Shown: piece after piece, positions 16,750-25,571 of the stretch
How positions within the stretch are numbered: position 1 is the first letter of the stretch
Layout: each line of letters opens with the position of its first letter
Source: an uncultured Bacillota bacterium
Lineage (GTDB): Bacteria; Bacillota; Clostridia; Lachnospirales; Lachnospiraceae
Length of the DNA: 47,858 nt
Direction of reading: 5' to 3'
Assembly: GCA_949291945.1 (NCBI GenBank)
Contig: CASEXH010000031.1
Span: forward strand, 1-47,858
Position numbers and translations under genes: made by a program
Notes under the pieces: model-generated
The model's database searches: none
The model's input: the letters and a program-made list of their open reading frames with translations, nothing else
What the model was told of the DNA's origin: nothing

Positions 16750-18129
16750 CTACATGCCAAGGAGGTTTTCCCCGATTTTATATACGTCTCCGGCCCCCAT
16801 AGTTATCAACACGTCTCCGTGGATACAATTTTTTAATAAAAATTCTTCAATCTCATCAAAAGTAGAATAATAGTGGACATCAGTACCTTTTTCAGCGATA
16901 AGATCCGCCAGATTTTTTGAAGAGATCCCCAGATTGTCGGTCTCCCTGGCCGGATAAATCTCTGCAAGGACAACATGGTCCGCCAGAGAAAGGGCCTGGG
17001 CGAATTCCGGCATCAGGGCCTTAGTCCTGGTGTAGGTGTGAGGCTGGAAAACACACCAGATTCGGTTATGGGGATAATTCTGGGCGGTTTTTAATGTAGC
17101 AGCGATCTCTGTGGGATGATGGGCATAGTCATCAATCACAGTTACCCCTGCAACTTTTCCTTTGTACTGAAATCTCCGGTCAGTGCCGCCGAAATGGAGA
17201 AGTCCTTTCTGTATGGTTTCTGTGGGAAGACCGATCTTTCTGGCCAGGGCTATGGCCGAAAGGGCGTTGGACACATTGTGGATACCAGGCACGGACAGAG
17301 AGAAGCGCCCGATCTTTTCACCTTTACAGATACAGTCAAAGGATGGATGGGCTGTTTCGTCAAAGACAATATTTTGCGCTGTGTACTGGGCACTACCCTC
17401 TAAAGCGTAAGTAATGATCTCGCAGGGTAATCCCTGGGTGATCTCTTCTACATGAGGAATTTCTCCGTTGATGATCAAAGTGCCGTCCTGGGGCAGCTTC
17501 TGGGCAAAGAGCCGGAAAGAATGGCGGATATCTTCAATATCCTTGAAAAAATCCAGATGATCGGCATCTATGTTTAAAATAATGCTGATCTTCGGATAAA
17601 AACTGAGAAAACTGTTGGTATACTCGCAGGCTTCAGTGATAAAGGTCTCAGACTGGCCTACTCTTATGTTGCCGTGGATAGCCGGCAGAATCCCGCCTAC
17701 GGAGATGGTAGGATCTGCATTTCCCTCCAGAAGGATGTGGGAGATCATAGAGGTAGTAGTGGTCTTGCCATGGGTGCCGGATACGGCGATGGGCAGCTCA
17801 TAATTTTTCATAATCTGTCCAAGAAGCTCTGCTCTGGTAAGCATAGGCAGTCCCATCTCTTTTGCCTGTTTAAATTCTGGGTTGTCCGGATGAATGGCGG
17901 CGGTGTATACCACCAGCTGGATATCATCGGTGATATTGGAAGCTCTCTGGCCGATATAGACCCTGGCCCCTTTGGCTTCCAGCTGTTTTGTCAGGTCGGA
18001 GGCTTTGGCGTCAGAACCGGAGATGGTGAAATCCTCTTCCAGAAGGATCTCGGCCAGCCCGCTCATACTGATCCCCCCGATCCCGATAAAATGAATGTGC
18101 ATGGGTTTATGAAAATCAATCTGATACAT
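16750..18129 (-). CDS. murC: UDP-N-acetylmuramate--L-alanine ligase
   Basis: This ligase adds the first amino acid of the peptidoglycan stem peptide, using ATP, in the cytoplasm. It has 459 residues, normal for MurC. The N-terminal Rossmann domain shows HFIGIGGISMSGLA (13-26) and GSDAKASD. The Mur ligase ATP loop is SGTHGKTTTT (117-126), and the C-terminal domain carries DDYAHHPTEI and FQPHTYTRT. It appears monocistronic, with its own terminator. A family A repeat lies about 40 bp upstream of its start, so its promoter must be within or beyond that element. Confidence 0.96.
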   Translation of the reverse strand: MYQIDFHKPMHIHFIGIGGISMSGLAEILLEEDFTISGSDAKASDLTKQLEAKGARVYIGQRASNITDDIQLVVYTAAIHPDNPEFKQAKEMGLPMLTRAELLGQIMKNYELPIAVSGTHGKTTTTSMISHILLEGNADPTISVGGILPAIHGNIRVGQSETFITEACEYTNSFLSFYPKISIILNIDADHLDFFKDIEDIRHSFRLFAQKLPQDGTLIINGEIPHVEEITQGLPCEIITYALEGSAQYTAQNIVFDETAHPSFDCICKGEKIGRFSLSVPGIHNVSNALSAIALARKIGLPTETIQKGLLHFGGTDRRFQYKGKVAGVTVIDDYAHHPTEIAATLKTAQNYPHNRIWCVFQPHTYTRTKALMPEFAQALSLADHVVLAEIYPARETDNLGISSKNLADLIAEKGTDVHYYSTFDEIEEFLLKNCIHGDVLITMGAGDVYKIGENLLGM

Positions 18130-18170
18130 GATGAAAGAATCCCTTCCTTTTTTATAATGTCTTTATGGGG

Positions 18171-18311
18171 GCTGCTGCGTGAAACATATATCAGGAATAT
18201 TTATATATTTTATGGAAATTTGTCGAGTGTGGCTTTGAAACCATAGGCCAAAAGCAGCGCAGACTGAGTAGTAAATATATAAATATTCTCGATTTTGATT
18301 CATGCGAAAGC
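18171..18311. repeat. Family A palindromic repeat, copy A2
   Basis: This copy has the same layout as A1: outer arms GCTGCTGCGTGAA against TTCATGCGAAAGC, inner arms GAATATTTATATATTT (about 18195-18210) against their exact complement (about 18273-18288), and a conserved middle with TTTGTCGAGT, ACCATAGG and GCAGCGCAGACTGAG. It sits in the divergent gap between murC and glgC, where a terminator role makes no sense. This argues that the family is a mobile or structural element rather than simply a terminator. Confidence 0.82.
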
Positions 18312-18436
18312 TCCTTTTCATGATTGATTATACCTAAATTTGAAAAAAATGGAACCCCCTTTCTTTGGACAAGGGTTAAAAACAGGTAAAATGTCACAAA
18401 AAAAATGAATATGTCGAAAAAAAATTGTTAAAAATA

Positions 18437-18465
18437 TTCACTTTTTCAGAGCAATGTGTTATAAT
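18437..18465 (+). promoter_or_regulatory. Promoter of the glg operon (extended -10)
   Basis: TTCACT at 18437-18442 and TATAAT at 18460-18465 are 17 bp apart, with TGT immediately before the -10 (TGTTATAAT). The start codon follows 32 bp after the -10. Confidence 0.7.
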
Positions 18466-18497
18466 GAAAAAACCATAGAATTACAAGAGGTGATTGC

Positions 18498-19772
18498 ATG
18501 ATTAAGAAAGAGATGATTGCAATGTTGCTCGCCGGAGGACAAGGCAGCAGATTGGGCGTTCTGACTGCAAAAGTGGCAAAGCCGGCAGTGACATTCGGCG
18601 GAAAATACAGAATTATAGACTTTCCGCTCAGTAACTGTATAAATTCAGGAGTGGACACTGTAGGAGTGCTGACACAGTATCAGCCTCTGCGTTTAAATAC
18701 TCACATTGGTATCGGTATCCCTTGGGATCTGGACCGTAATGTAGGAGGCGTTTCGATCCTTCCTCCTTATGAAAAGAAAACCAATACGGAATGGTATACC
18801 GGTACAGCCAATGCTATTTACCAGAATCTGGCATATATGGAAAATTTCAATCCGGATTATGTGCTGATTTTAGGCGGAGACCATATCTACAAAATGGACT
18901 ACGAGGTTATGCTGGACTTCCATAAAGCCAATAAAGCAGACGTCACTCTGGCATGCATGCCTGTTCCATGGGAAGAAGCCTCTCGTTTTGGACTTGCCAT
19001 TACCGACGAGACAGGAAGAATCACAGATTTCGAGGAAAAACCGGAGAAGCCCAAGAGTAATCTGGCTTCTATGGGTATTTATATCTTTAGCTGGCCCGTG
19101 CTGAAGGAAGCCCTGATCGCTTTGAAAGATCAGTCAGGATGTGATTTCGGAAAACATATCCTGCCTTACTGCAGAGAGAAAGGTCAGAGGCTTTTTGCCT
19201 ATGAATATAACGGATATTGGAAGGACGTAGGAACCCTGGGATCCTATTGGGAAGCCAATATGGAGCTGATAGACATTATTCCTGAATTTAATCTGTATGA
19301 AGAATTCTGGAAGATCTATACCAAGGGAGACATTATTCCTCCCCAGTATATTGCCGCAGATGCAGTGGTAGACAGAAGCATCATCAGTGAAGGGACAGAA
19401 GTGTACGGAGAGGTACATAATTCTGTAATCGGCGCTGGAGTCATCATTAAGAAAGGGGCTGTGATCCGTGATTCTATTATCATGAAACAGTCTGTGATTG
19501 GAGAAAATGATGTGATCGACAAAGCCATCATCGCAGAGAATGTTACCGTAGGCGATAATGTAGTCATGGGTATTGGAGAAGAAGTGCCAAACAAGCTGAA
19601 ACCCAATGTATATTCCTTCGGACTGGTAACAGTAGGAGAGAATACGGTGATCCCTTCCGATGTAAAGATTGGAAAAAATACGGCTATTGTAGGAGAAACC
19701 ACACCCGAAGATTATCCGGGAGGCGTATTGGAAAGTGGCGAAACATTGAATAAGGAAGGTGAGACAGAATGA
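18498..19772 (+). CDS. glgC: Glucose-1-phosphate adenylyltransferase
   Basis: This enzyme makes ADP-glucose from glucose 1-phosphate and ATP, the committed step of glycogen synthesis. It has 424 residues. The nucleotide loop [14 protein letters not shown] is near 11-24, [19 protein letters not shown] follows, the [10 protein letters not shown] metal site is near 130, and [10 protein letters not shown] is near 178. The C-terminal left-handed beta-helix has hexapeptide repeats (about 295-385). Its stop overlaps the glgD start by 4 bp, so the two subunits are probably made in a fixed ratio. An extended -10 promoter precedes it. Confidence 0.95.
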   Translation: MIKKEMIAMLLAGGQGSRLGVLTAKVAKPAVTFGGKYRIIDFPLSNCINSGVDTVGVLTQYQPLRLNTHIGIGIPWDLDRNVGGVSILPPYEKKTNTEWYTGTANAIYQNLAYMENFNPDYVLILGGDHIYKMDYEVMLDFHKANKADVTLACMPVPWEEASRFGLAITDETGRITDFEEKPEKPKSNLASMGIYIFSWPVLKEALIALKDQSGCDFGKHILPYCREKGQRLFAYEYNGYWKDVGTLGSYWEANMELIDIIPEFNLYEEFWKIYTKGDIIPPQYIAADAVVDRSIISEGTEVYGEVHNSVIGAGVIIKKGAVIRDSIIMKQSVIGENDVIDKAIIAENVTVGDNVVMGIGEEVPNKLKPNVYSFGLVTVGENTVIPSDVKIGKNTAIVGETTPEDYPGGVLESGETLNKEGETE

Positions 19773-20884
19773 GAGCAATAGGTATTATTCTTGCCGGCGG
19801 CAACAATCACAGAATGAGAGAATTATCCCAGAAGAGAGCCATTGCGGCAATGCCCATTGCAGGCAGCTACCGCAGCATAGATTTTGCTCTCAGCAATATG
19901 TCCAACTCCCATATTCAAAAGGTAGCTGTGCTGACCCAGTACAATGCCAGATCTTTGAATGAACACTTAAGTTCCTCTAAATGGTGGGATTTTGGAAGAA
20001 AGCAGGGAGGACTATATACATTTACACCAACCATTACTCCGGATAACAGTTTCTGGTACCAGGGAACGGCAGATGCTATTTACCAGAATCTGAATTTCCT
20101 GAAAAACAGTCATGAACCCTATGTGGTCATTGCTTCAGGAGACTGTGTATATAAACTGGATTACAATAAGGTGCTGGAATACCATATTGCAAAGCGGGCG
20201 GATATTACAGTTGTGTGTACAGATGTCAGCGGAGAAGATGCTACCAGATTCGGATGTATTAAGATGAATGAAGACTGCAGGATTGTGGAGTTTGATGAGA
20301 AACCTATGGTAACTCAGTCTACTACGATTTCCACTGGCATCTACGTGATCAGAAGGAGACAGCTCATAGAGCTTATAGAAAAATGCGGACAGGAAGACCG
20401 GCATGATTTTGTAAAGGATATTCTTATCCGCTATAAGAACCTGAAACGGATTTATGGATATAAGATCGATACTTACTGGAGCAATATCTCCACAGTTGAG
20501 TCTTATTATAAGACAAATATGGACTTCCTGAAACCGGAAATCAGAGATTATTTCTTCCGGCAGTATCCGAGTATCCAGTCCAAGATCGATGACCTGCCCC
20601 CGGCCAAATATAATCCCGGTTCAGATGTGAAAAACAGTCTGATCTCCAGCGGATGTATCATTAATGGACAGGTAGAAAATTCTATTCTGTTTAAGAAAGT
20701 TTTTGTGGGCAATAATTGTGTGATCAAAAATTCGATTATCCTGAATGATGTATATTTAGGGGACAATACCCATATTGAGAACTGTATTGTGGAGAGCCGG
20801 GATACCATCCGGGCAAATTCTTATTATTGCGGTGAAGACAGCATTAAGGTGGTAATTGAAAAGAACGAGAGGTACGTTCTGTAA
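19769..20884 (+). CDS. glgD: GlgD subunit of glucose-1-phosphate adenylyltransferase
   Basis: This is a 371-residue paralogue of GlgC that in Firmicutes forms a heteromer and modulates GlgC. The nucleotide loop is altered ([31 protein letters not shown] is the region; note RAIAAMP where GlgC has KPAVTF), and GDCVYKLDY replaces [10 protein letters not shown]. These changes fit a regulatory, weakly catalytic subunit. A C-terminal beta-helix region follows. It directly follows glgC with a 4-bp overlap and precedes the structured leader of spoVG. Confidence 0.92.
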   Translation: MRAIGIILAGGNNHRMRELSQKRAIAAMPIAGSYRSIDFALSNMSNSHIQKVAVLTQYNARSLNEHLSSSKWWDFGRKQGGLYTFTPTITPDNSFWYQGTADAIYQNLNFLKNSHEPYVVIASGDCVYKLDYNKVLEYHIAKRADITVVCTDVSGEDATRFGCIKMNEDCRIVEFDEKPMVTQSTTISTGIYVIRRRQLIELIEKCGQEDRHDFVKDILIRYKNLKRIYGYKIDTYWSNISTVESYYKTNMDFLKPEIRDYFFRQYPSIQSKIDDLPPAKYNPGSDVKNSLISSGCIINGQVENSILFKKVFVGNNCVIKNSIILNDVYLGDNTHIENCIVESRDTIRANSYYCGEDSIKVVIEKNERYVL

Positions 20885-20892
20885 AGTTTAGG

Positions 20893-21028
20893 GTGAAAGC
20901 CGGTCTTAAAGGAAAGACGGACTAGCTGCGGGAATGCCGGGCAGTCCCAGGCTTTCATAAATCTACTAAGGAACAGAGCGGTAAAACCGTTTTGTAGGCG
21001 GGAAAACCTGCCGGAATATAAAAATTCC
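20893..21028 (+). ncRNA. Candidate structured RNA leader between glgD and spoVG
   Basis: Reading by eye gives five local helices. A 9-bp closing stem (20893-20901 with 20950-20958) encloses two hairpins: GTCTT/AAGAC at 20903-20918, and GGA..CTGC/GCAG..TCC at 20919-20947 with a GGGAATGCCGG loop. After the closing stem come hairpins at 20963-20997 (CTAC/GTAG with inner CGGT/ACCG), 20997-21012 (GGCGGG/CCTGCC) and 21013-21028 (GGAAT/ATTCC). No T-run follows, so it is not a terminator. It starts about 8 nt after the glgD stop and ends 53 nt before spoVG. It does not match any riboswitch core I know. Confidence 0.5.
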
Positions 21029-21081
21029 AAAAAAGACAGAAAGCACGACTGAACAAGGCGGCGATGAAAGGGGAAGGTTGT

Positions 21082-21366
21082 ATGAACATCACAGATGTAA
21101 GAGTAAGAAGAGTGGCTAAAGAAGGCAAAATGAAAGCAGTGGTTTCCATTACCATTGACGAAGAGTTCGTAGTTCATGACATTAAGGTCATTGAGGGCGA
21201 AAAGGGATTATTTATCGCAATGCCCAGCCGTAAGGCCACGGACGGGGAATACAGAGATATTGCCCATCCCATCAATTCTGCAACCCGTGAGAGGATACAG
21301 AATATTATTCTGGAAAAATACGAGCAGGTACTGGCAGAGGAACCTTTGGAGGAATCTGCTGAATAG
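21082..21366 (+). CDS. spoVG: Septation/stage V sporulation regulator SpoVG
   Basis: This is a small RNA/DNA-binding regulator conserved across Firmicutes, acting in sporulation, cell division and stress gene control. It has 94 residues from the ATG at 21082; the in-frame ATG six codons upstream is less likely because AAAGGGGAAGG falls between the two. Family hallmarks are [39 protein letters not shown] and [15 protein letters not shown]. It lacks the long C-terminal tail of some homologues. It sits downstream of glgCD behind a structured leader and is closed by a terminator; no SigH promoter is obvious. Confidence 0.95.
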   Translation: MNITDVRVRRVAKEGKMKAVVSITIDEEFVVHDIKVIEGEKGLFIAMPSRKATDGEYRDIAHPINSATRERIQNIILEKYEQVLAEEPLEESAE

Positions 21367-21384
21367 GCGTATGAAAAAGAAAGA

Positions 21385-21438
21385 AGACTGTCTTATCCGG
21401 AAACCCTTTGACAGGCCACGGATAAGGCAGTCTTTTTA
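21385..21438. terminator. Bidirectional terminator between spoVG and the rRNA methyltransferase
   Basis: A 15-bp stem with one mismatch (AGACTGTCTTATCCG at 21385-21399; CGGATAAGGCAGTCT at 21419-21433) is followed by TTTTT. On the other strand it is followed by TCTTTCTTTTT, so it can serve both convergent genes. Confidence 0.8.
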
Positions 21439-21480
21439 TTCCTGCAGGCAACGAGCTAAGCAGGCATGCTTGTATGTTCA
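21435..21480. repeat. Family B repeat, copy B1
   Basis: TTTATTCCTGCAGGCAACG followed by AGCTAAGCAGGCATGCT (21435-21470) matches copies at 42852-42887 and 45965-46000 in most positions. It starts in the T-run of the spoVG terminator and ends at the stop codon of the rRNA methyltransferase gene. Confidence 0.6.
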
Positions 21481-22929
21481 TTAATGCCGCCATCCGGCGG
21501 GATATTTGTTTTTCAGAAGATTTCCGGACACTTTTCCCCAGCCAAGAGAATAGCCCTCTGCGCAGACCAGATACCAGCCGGGACCGCTGGATGCTTCTGC
21601 CTGGTCAAGGAGAAGGGTTTCGCCCCCCAGATACCGTTCTATCCGCTGGTCAGAACAAGACAGGTTCAGAACCCGGGGATAATCTCCGGCAGACAGAGTC
21701 ATAGCCAGAGGCTGGCTGGGCTCAAAACGGTTTTTCTTTAACTCTCCCAGATACAGGCCCCAGCGGAGAAATCTCAGGCCATTTACAGATTCCGGGCCTG
21801 CTTGGGGAAGGGCATATACATGAGCATTCCGTACTTCCATCCTGGAAAGATCCAGGGGCAGGGATACCTCACGAAAGAAATCTTCCAGCAAAAGTCTGGA
21901 AGACTTATCCAGCTCCGAAGATTTTTGCTGGCTGTTTTTTTCTTTCCTGGACCGGCTCCGGGCAGAAGATGGAGAGACAGCCGGAATTTTCCGTGTAAAA
22001 GAAATGCCGCTACCTTCTTCCTTTTTTGCAAGAAGAGCCAGAAAGTGTCCTTCTCCGGCCATATGGTGAGGAAAGATCCGGACACATTTTTCCAGACGGG
22101 GATCTCCGTTCCCCCACTGGGGACAGCCTTTGGAAAATCCCTGGTATCCGGGAATATCCAGAAGCTCCATCTGAGGAAAGTTTTCCAGGATGAAAGAGAT
22201 CACCCCTTCGTTTTCCAGGGGAGAGAAGGTACAGGTGGAGTAGAGCAGCATTCCTCCCGGACGGAGCATGGAAATGCCTCTGGTGACGATTTCTTTTTGC
22301 TGGCTGCTGAAATAGTCAGGACGGGAGGGATCCCAGGTTTTGGCTACGTCTGCATCTTTGCGGAACATTCCTTCCCCTGAACAGGGAGCGTCAATAAGGA
22401 TCTTGTGGAAATATTCAGGAAAAACCTGAGACAGGTGCCGGGGAGTCTCTGTGGTTACAAGAGAGTTTTCAATTCCCCACAGCTCCAGATTCCGCATAAG
22501 GGCTTTTGCCCTGGAATTACTGATGTCGTTGGCTACCAGCAGTCCCCGGCCTTTCAGGCGGCTGCCAAGCTCGGTGGCTTTTCCGCCGGGGGCAGCGCAC
22601 AGATCCAGAACAATATCTCCCGGTGAAACCGGGAGGCGGCTGGCAGGAGTCATAGCGCTGGGCTCCTGGAGATAATAAAGCCCTGCCTGATAATAGGGAT
22701 GCCGGGAAGGTCTGTCCTCACTTCCATAGAAAAAACCGTTTTCCACCCATGGGATAGGAGTAAGGTGAAAGGGAGAGATTTCCAGAAACTTTTCGGTGCT
22801 TATCTTTTTGGTGTTTATTCGGAGCCCGAACTGACGGGGCGCCTGATAACTTTCCAAAAAAGCCGGAAACTCCTCTTTCAACATTTCCTCCATTCTTTCA
22901 AGAAATGCCTGAGGAAGGTGTGTATTCAT
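21481..22929 (-). CDS. RsmB/RsmF-family 16S rRNA m5C methyltransferase (NOL1/NOP2/Sun)
   Basis: This enzyme is predicted to methylate cytosine C5 in rRNA using SAM. It has 482 residues. The catalytic half carries DLCAAPGGKATELGS (about 108-122), the catalytic/release cysteines in DAPCSGEGMF (about 179-188) and STCTFSPLENEG (about 231-242). The C-terminal half (about 310-480) resembles the RsmF/YebU extension with a PUA-like end (ALAGDYP-type stretch AMTLSAGDYPRVLNLS). The serine/lysine-rich linker near 300-325 is low complexity. It is cotranscribed with the small gene 41 bp upstream. The exact target base cannot be read from sequence. Confidence 0.88.
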   Translation of the reverse strand: MNTHLPQAFLERMEEMLKEEFPAFLESYQAPRQFGLRINTKKISTEKFLEISPFHLTPIPWVENGFFYGSEDRPSRHPYYQAGLYYLQEPSAMTPASRLPVSPGDIVLDLCAAPGGKATELGSRLKGRGLLVANDISNSRAKALMRNLELWGIENSLVTTETPRHLSQVFPEYFHKILIDAPCSGEGMFRKDADVAKTWDPSRPDYFSSQQKEIVTRGISMLRPGGMLLYSTCTFSPLENEGVISFILENFPQMELLDIPGYQGFSKGCPQWGNGDPRLEKCVRIFPHHMAGEGHFLALLAKKEEGSGISFTRKIPAVSPSSARSRSRKEKNSQQKSSELDKSSRLLLEDFFREVSLPLDLSRMEVRNAHVYALPQAGPESVNGLRFLRWGLYLGELKKNRFEPSQPLAMTLSAGDYPRVLNLSCSDQRIERYLGGETLLLDQAEASSGPGWYLVCAEGYSLGWGKVSGNLLKNKYPAGWRH

Positions 22930-22970
22930 ATGTAATTTCCTTTCTGTTAAGCTATTTTGGGTATACCGGA

Positions 22971-23408
22971 TCAGGAGGAAGATTTTCCTTTGTTTCTGTC
23001 TGGGCCGGGATAGAGGGTGATATTATTCTTCCGGCGGCTTTTCAGACCGTCTGAAAAGATCTGGCGAAGCAGGAAGGAAACGGTAATATTAGGAGCCTGT
23101 TTCCAGAAATCGTCCAGCCAGTGGCCTGTTTCCATAAGCATTTCCGGCAGATCTTCATTCCCTTCTTGACATTGACTGTACAGCTGGTCCATCTCATCCA
23201 TAAATTTGTATCCATGAAGATCCCAGATAAATCTGTGGAGATATTCCAGTTCCAGGTAATCTGTCAGCAGAGAAAGCCTGCGGAAATCCTGGAAAGTCAT
23301 GGGCTGCTGATCCAGGATCTTTTGCCTGTCCTCATCACTGCAGATACTGTAGAATAAAATTTCGTCCAGCATTAATTGTCTTTCAAAAGTACTTAATTTT
23401 TTCTTCAT
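22971..23408 (-). CDS. Small conserved helical protein of unknown function
   Basis: This 145-residue soluble, mostly helical and acidic protein has no signal peptide or membrane segment. Visible features are the N-terminal LSTFERQLMLDEILFYS, an aromatic-rich centre (YLELEYLHRFIWDLHGYKFMDEMD, about 50-75) and a basic C-terminal tail. No family is recognised. It precedes the rRNA methyltransferase gene in the same direction, so the two are probably cotranscribed. The start is preceded by a GGGAGAA-type site. Confidence 0.6.
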   Translation of the reverse strand: MKKKLSTFERQLMLDEILFYSICSDEDRQKILDQQPMTFQDFRRLSLLTDYLELEYLHRFIWDLHGYKFMDEMDQLYSQCQEGNEDLPEMLMETGHWLDDFWKQAPNITVSFLLRQIFSDGLKSRRKNNITLYPGPDRNKGKSSS

Positions 23409-23777
23409 AAATGTTCTCCCGTTAAATTGTTCTGGATTTATTATATAGCTAATACAGCTGTAAATCCATATTAAACTGGTGATAGAAAATTATATTACTG
23501 ATTAATATACGAGGAAAACAGACCATTTATGACACATATCAGAAAAAATTTAAAAATTTTTTAGATATTCTAGTATATCGTCCGATAAATAACTGGACCA
23601 ATAACGCAGGATGTTTTTCAAGACGATGTACTAGCTTATAGAAGATAATTTTACTTGGATTTATCTTCTTGGTCAAGACAAAAATGAATATGTAAAATTA
23701 TGTAGAAAAGGGTTCCTTTTGCCTTATTTCTCTGTTATGATAAAAAATACGAGAAAAAATAGATCAGGAGAGACATT
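23409..23777. other. AT-rich divergent gap
   Basis: These 369 bp separate the minus-strand small gene from the CmpB-type gene. I see no gene. There is a perfect A/T palindrome (AAAAAATTTAAAAATTTTTT, about 23544-23563) but no promoter pair with good spacing. The ribosome site AGGAG at 23767 serves the next gene. Confidence 0.5.
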
Positions 23778-25127
23778 GTGGAGTATACGAGAATTGATTT
23801 GTTTTGGATTTTTATTGCCTATTCTTTTGTGGGCTGGTGCGCAGGAGTGATTGCCAATGCCATGAGAAGAAAAAGATTTATCAACACTGGATTTCTGAAC
23901 CTGCCTATCTGTCCGGTGTATGGCGTGATCGGCATGGCCTACTGCATTTTTCTGCAGGAACTGGAAAATGAGATATTCTTTCTGTTCTTAGGCGGCGCAG
24001 TGGTAGCTTTTCTGATAATTGTGATTACTGGAGTCATACTGGAAAAAGTATTTAACCGGAAGTGGTGGGACTACAGCCAGGCAAGATTTCAGTTTCAGGG
24101 CTATCTGAATTTTGTTCACCTGTTGTTCTTCGGTGTTGCAGCTGTAGTATGTATCCGTTTTGCCAACCCTTTGCTGCTGGACGCTGTCCACATGCTACCG
24201 GATAAGGTGGAGATAGTCCTGGAAATCTGTCTGGGAGTTCTGGTCCTGACGGATGTGGCATTCTGTGTTGCAACAGTTACTCAGATGCACCGCTCAGCGG
24301 TTCAGGCTGTATTTTTTGATTATGTCCAGAATTTTACCGATGATTTTGGAAATGCACTTACCAGAAGGGTGCAGAGACGAATGACCAAGGCGTATCCCAA
24401 CATTCAGCTGGGAAAGATCCTTGAAGCCCTGAAACCAAAGGAGAAAGCTACAGTTTTTGCTCAGGGCTGTAGTTTTTACAAGCTGGTGTGGATGTTTGTC
24501 ATCGGCGCAGTTGTAGGAGTTGCCATAGAGACTGTCTTCTGCCGGTTTTCCATGGGAGAATGGATGAGCAGGAGCAGTTTTGTCTGGGGGCCTTTCAGTA
24601 TTGTCTGGGGATTCGGCTGTAGTTTCCTCACCGCCCTTCTTTACCGTTACAGAGACAGAACGGACCGGTACATTTTTATTTATGGAACTGTGCTTGGAGG
24701 ATTTTATGAGTATGCCTGCAGTGTGATCTCAGAGAGAGTCTTTGGAACGGTATTCTGGGATTACAGCAAGATTCCCTTTAATCTGGGAGGAAGGATCAAT
24801 CTTCTCTACTGCTTTTTCTGGGGAATTGCGGCTGTGGTCTGGATAAAGATCTTATACCCCAGATTTTCTGCATGGATTGAGAAAATCCCTATGAAGCCGG
24901 GAAAGATCATAACCTGGTTGGTATTGATCTTTCTTCTTGTGGATATGGTGATGTCGGGCCTGGCTCTTTACCGGTACACAGACAGACTGACAGATCCCAA
25001 ACCGGATAATGCCCTTGAAGCATTTCTGGATGAACATTTTGATGATGAAAGACTGGAAAAGCTTTATCCAAACGCAAAGGTAACAGGAGAAGACGGAACA
25101 TGGCAAAAAATGAACGAACTGAATTAA
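23778..25127 (+). CDS. ABC_trans_CmpB-type multi-pass membrane protein (internally duplicated)
   Basis: This 449-residue protein starts at GTG with AGGAG about 7 nt upstream. It has about ten hydrophobic segments and two copies of the CmpB-type unit (about 1-215 and 225-430). Evidence for duplication is paired motifs: WWDYSQARFQFQGYLNFVHLLFFGVAAVV against FWDYSKIPFNLGGRINLLYCFFWGIAAVV (quoted as regions), and ICPVYGVIG against VWGPFSIVWGFG. Databases label the family putative ABC transporter permease, but no ABC ATPase lies nearby, so transport is unproven. The last 28 bp overlap the Nudix gene. Confidence 0.75.
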   Translation: MEYTRIDLFWIFIAYSFVGWCAGVIANAMRRKRFINTGFLNLPICPVYGVIGMAYCIFLQELENEIFFLFLGGAVVAFLIIVITGVILEKVFNRKWWDYSQARFQFQGYLNFVHLLFFGVAAVVCIRFANPLLLDAVHMLPDKVEIVLEICLGVLVLTDVAFCVATVTQMHRSAVQAVFFDYVQNFTDDFGNALTRRVQRRMTKAYPNIQLGKILEALKPKEKATVFAQGCSFYKLVWMFVIGAVVGVAIETVFCRFSMGEWMSRSSFVWGPFSIVWGFGCSFLTALLYRYRDRTDRYIFIYGTVLGGFYEYACSVISERVFGTVFWDYSKIPFNLGGRINLLYCFFWGIAAVVWIKILYPRFSAWIEKIPMKPGKIITWLVLIFLLVDMVMSGLALYRYTDRLTDPKPDNALEAFLDEHFDDERLEKLYPNAKVTGEDGTWQKMNELN

Positions 25128-25552
25128 TGAATATCTGTATGATCTATGATGATCAGGGAAATGTTTTGATGCAGAACAGGAGAAAAAAAGTCTGGCCGGG
25201 CGTTACCTTTCCTGGCGGCCATGTGGAGCCCGGGGAATCTCTGGTCTTGTCTGTGATTCGGGAGATCAAGGAGGAGACGGGACTGGATATAAAGAATGTA
25301 AAACTTTGCGGAGTGAAGGAATGGTTTGAAGAGGATGGCACCAGAGCGATGGTTTTCTTCTACAGAACCGGAGACTATTCCGGAACCCTCCGTTCCTCCA
25401 GAGAAGGAGAGGTATTCTGGGCGCCTCTTGACAAACTGGACGAGTATCCTCTTGCCAGTGATTTTGAACGTAATCTTGAATTGTTTGTCTCTGAGAAGAT
25501 CAGCGAGCTGTTCTATGATCCGGCAGAGGATCATGTGCTGAGGAGTTATTAA
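25100..25552 (+). CDS. Nudix hydrolase (MutT/8-oxo-dGTPase-like)
   Basis: This 150-residue protein has the full Nudix box at 40-62 (G-HVEPG-E-SLVLSVI-RE-I-K-EE-T-GL), which binds the metal and hydrolyses a nucleoside diphosphate linked to another group. It resembles the MutT/YtkD group, but the substrate cannot be told from the box alone. It overlaps the upstream membrane-protein gene by 28 bp; GGAGAAGACGG precedes the ATG at 25100. Later in-frame ATGs exist (for example 25127), but the 25100 start keeps the first strand intact. Confidence 0.85.
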   Translation: MAKNERTELMNICMIYDDQGNVLMQNRRKKVWPGVTFPGGHVEPGESLVLSVIREIKEETGLDIKNVKLCGVKEWFEEDGTRAMVFFYRTGDYSGTLRSSREGEVFWAPLDKLDEYPLASDFERNLELFVSEKISELFYDPAEDHVLRSY

Positions 25553-25571
25553 GACAGGGAGGAAAAATTGT

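Noticed and set aside
20885..21081. Known riboswitch, T-box or group I intron upstream of spoVG
   Set aside because: I compared by eye with cores of the c-di-GMP, c-di-AMP, cobalamin, guanidine, glycine and T-box types and saw no match. A GGACTAG word suggested a group I intron element, but the partner element is missing. Left as an unassigned structured leader.
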